In this document: piece after piece, positions 7,594 to 7,657 of the stretch | Numbering within the stretch: the first letter of the stretch is position 1 | Layout of the letters: the number at the start of each line of letters is the position of its first letter | Assembly (NCBI GenBank): GCA_041685075.1 | Contig: JAWLGN010000269.1 | Span: forward strand, 1-7,657 | Source of the DNA: JAMCRM01 sp041685075 | Lineage (GTDB): Bacteria; Acidobacteriota; Terriglobia; Bryobacterales; Bryobacteraceae | Direction: 5' to 3' | DNA: 7,657 nucleotides | The notes under the pieces: generated by a model | What the model was told of the DNA's origin: nothing | What the model saw: only the letters and a program-made list of their open reading frames with translations | Database searches by the model: none | Translations under genes and position numbers: made by a program

Positions 7594-7602
7594 CCCCCCT
7601 CT
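7594..7602 (-). promoter_or_regulatory. Ribosome-binding site for receptor 2
   Basis: The minus strand reads AGAGGGGGG followed by TTGAG and then ATG. The GAGG core lies 9 bases before the start and the G-run 5 bases before it. This supports the chosen start, after which a typical signal peptide follows directly. Confidence 0.7.
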
Positions 7603-7612
7603 TCGTGCCGCG

Positions 7613-7642
7613 ACGATATCACGGCCGGCGGCGAGCCGTCAA
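7613..7642 (-). promoter_or_regulatory. Candidate sigma70-type promoter for receptor 2
   Basis: On the minus strand, TTGACG (7642-7637; 5 of 6 to consensus) is followed after 18 bases by TATCGT (7618-7613; 4 of 6), which is preceded by TGA and so gives an extended -10 (TGn). Transcription would start near 7606, giving a leader of roughly 18 bases that includes the ribosome-binding site. The element is the only AT-rich relief in a very GC-rich leader. Acidobacterial promoters are poorly characterised, so this is a reasoned candidate only. Confidence 0.45.
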
Positions 7643-7654
7643 AAGCGGCCGGCG
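7622..7654. repeat. Direct repeat of CGGCCGGCG flanking the -35 element
   Basis: CGGCCGGCG occurs at 7622-7630 (in the promoter spacer) and 7646-7654 (just upstream of the -35), 24 bases apart. Each copy contains the palindrome GCCGGC. The placement on both sides of the -35 fits an operator pair for a regulator binding two successive helix faces, but the 9-mer is made only of C and G in a GC-rich genome, so chance is a real alternative. Confidence 0.3.
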
Positions 7655-7657
7655 AGG

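Noticed and set aside
1..7657. CRISPR arrays, tRNA or rRNA genes, transposase genes or IS ends
   Set aside because: No regularly spaced repeats, cloverleaf or rRNA-like segments or transposase motifs were seen. Nearly all the sequence is occupied by the three coding regions.

Overview
The window is GC-rich and gene-dense. It holds three protein-coding genes, none of them housekeeping, and no RNA gene, transposase or CRISPR array that I can see. Two genes are very large TonB-dependent receptors of the Oar-like type, with a carboxypeptidase-regulatory-like domain ahead of the plug and barrel. Such receptors are strongly expanded in Acidobacteriota, especially the Solibacter/Bryobacter group. 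That lineage is the best guess for the host, inferred from gene content and base composition only.

Layout: positions 1-2847 (+) are the C-terminal part of receptor 1, cut by the window's left edge so that its signal peptide, N-terminal domain and most of its plug are missing. A 97-base convergent gap (2848-2944) follows, carrying a nested inverted repeat. On the minus strand, 4138-2945 encodes a 397-residue protein with no obvious common-family signature. Upstream of it on the same strand, 7588-4229 encodes a complete 1119-residue receptor 2. The two minus-strand genes are separated by 90 bases, which contain a long imperfect stem from the receptor's stop codon to the edge of the next gene's Shine-Dalgarno sequence. 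A plausible sigma70-type promoter lies upstream of receptor 2 at 7613-7642, so receptor 2 and the 397-residue gene probably form a two-gene operon.

The main point of interest is the 397-residue protein. Read by eye, it carries the motif order of cholera-toxin-A / pertussis-S1-type ADP-ribosyltransferases. It has an FRGDxRxPxEV block like the catalytic-arginine strand, a degenerate 'STS' strand, an IYVV strand, and a PERAVRGIPWS block like the catalytic-glutamate loop (E....GIPYS in cholera toxin A). No ordinary secretion signal and no partner immunity gene are visible. The assignment rests on remembered family sequences and needs a profile or structure comparison. If right, the locus pairs an outer-membrane receptor with a divergent ADP-ribosyltransferase-fold protein.
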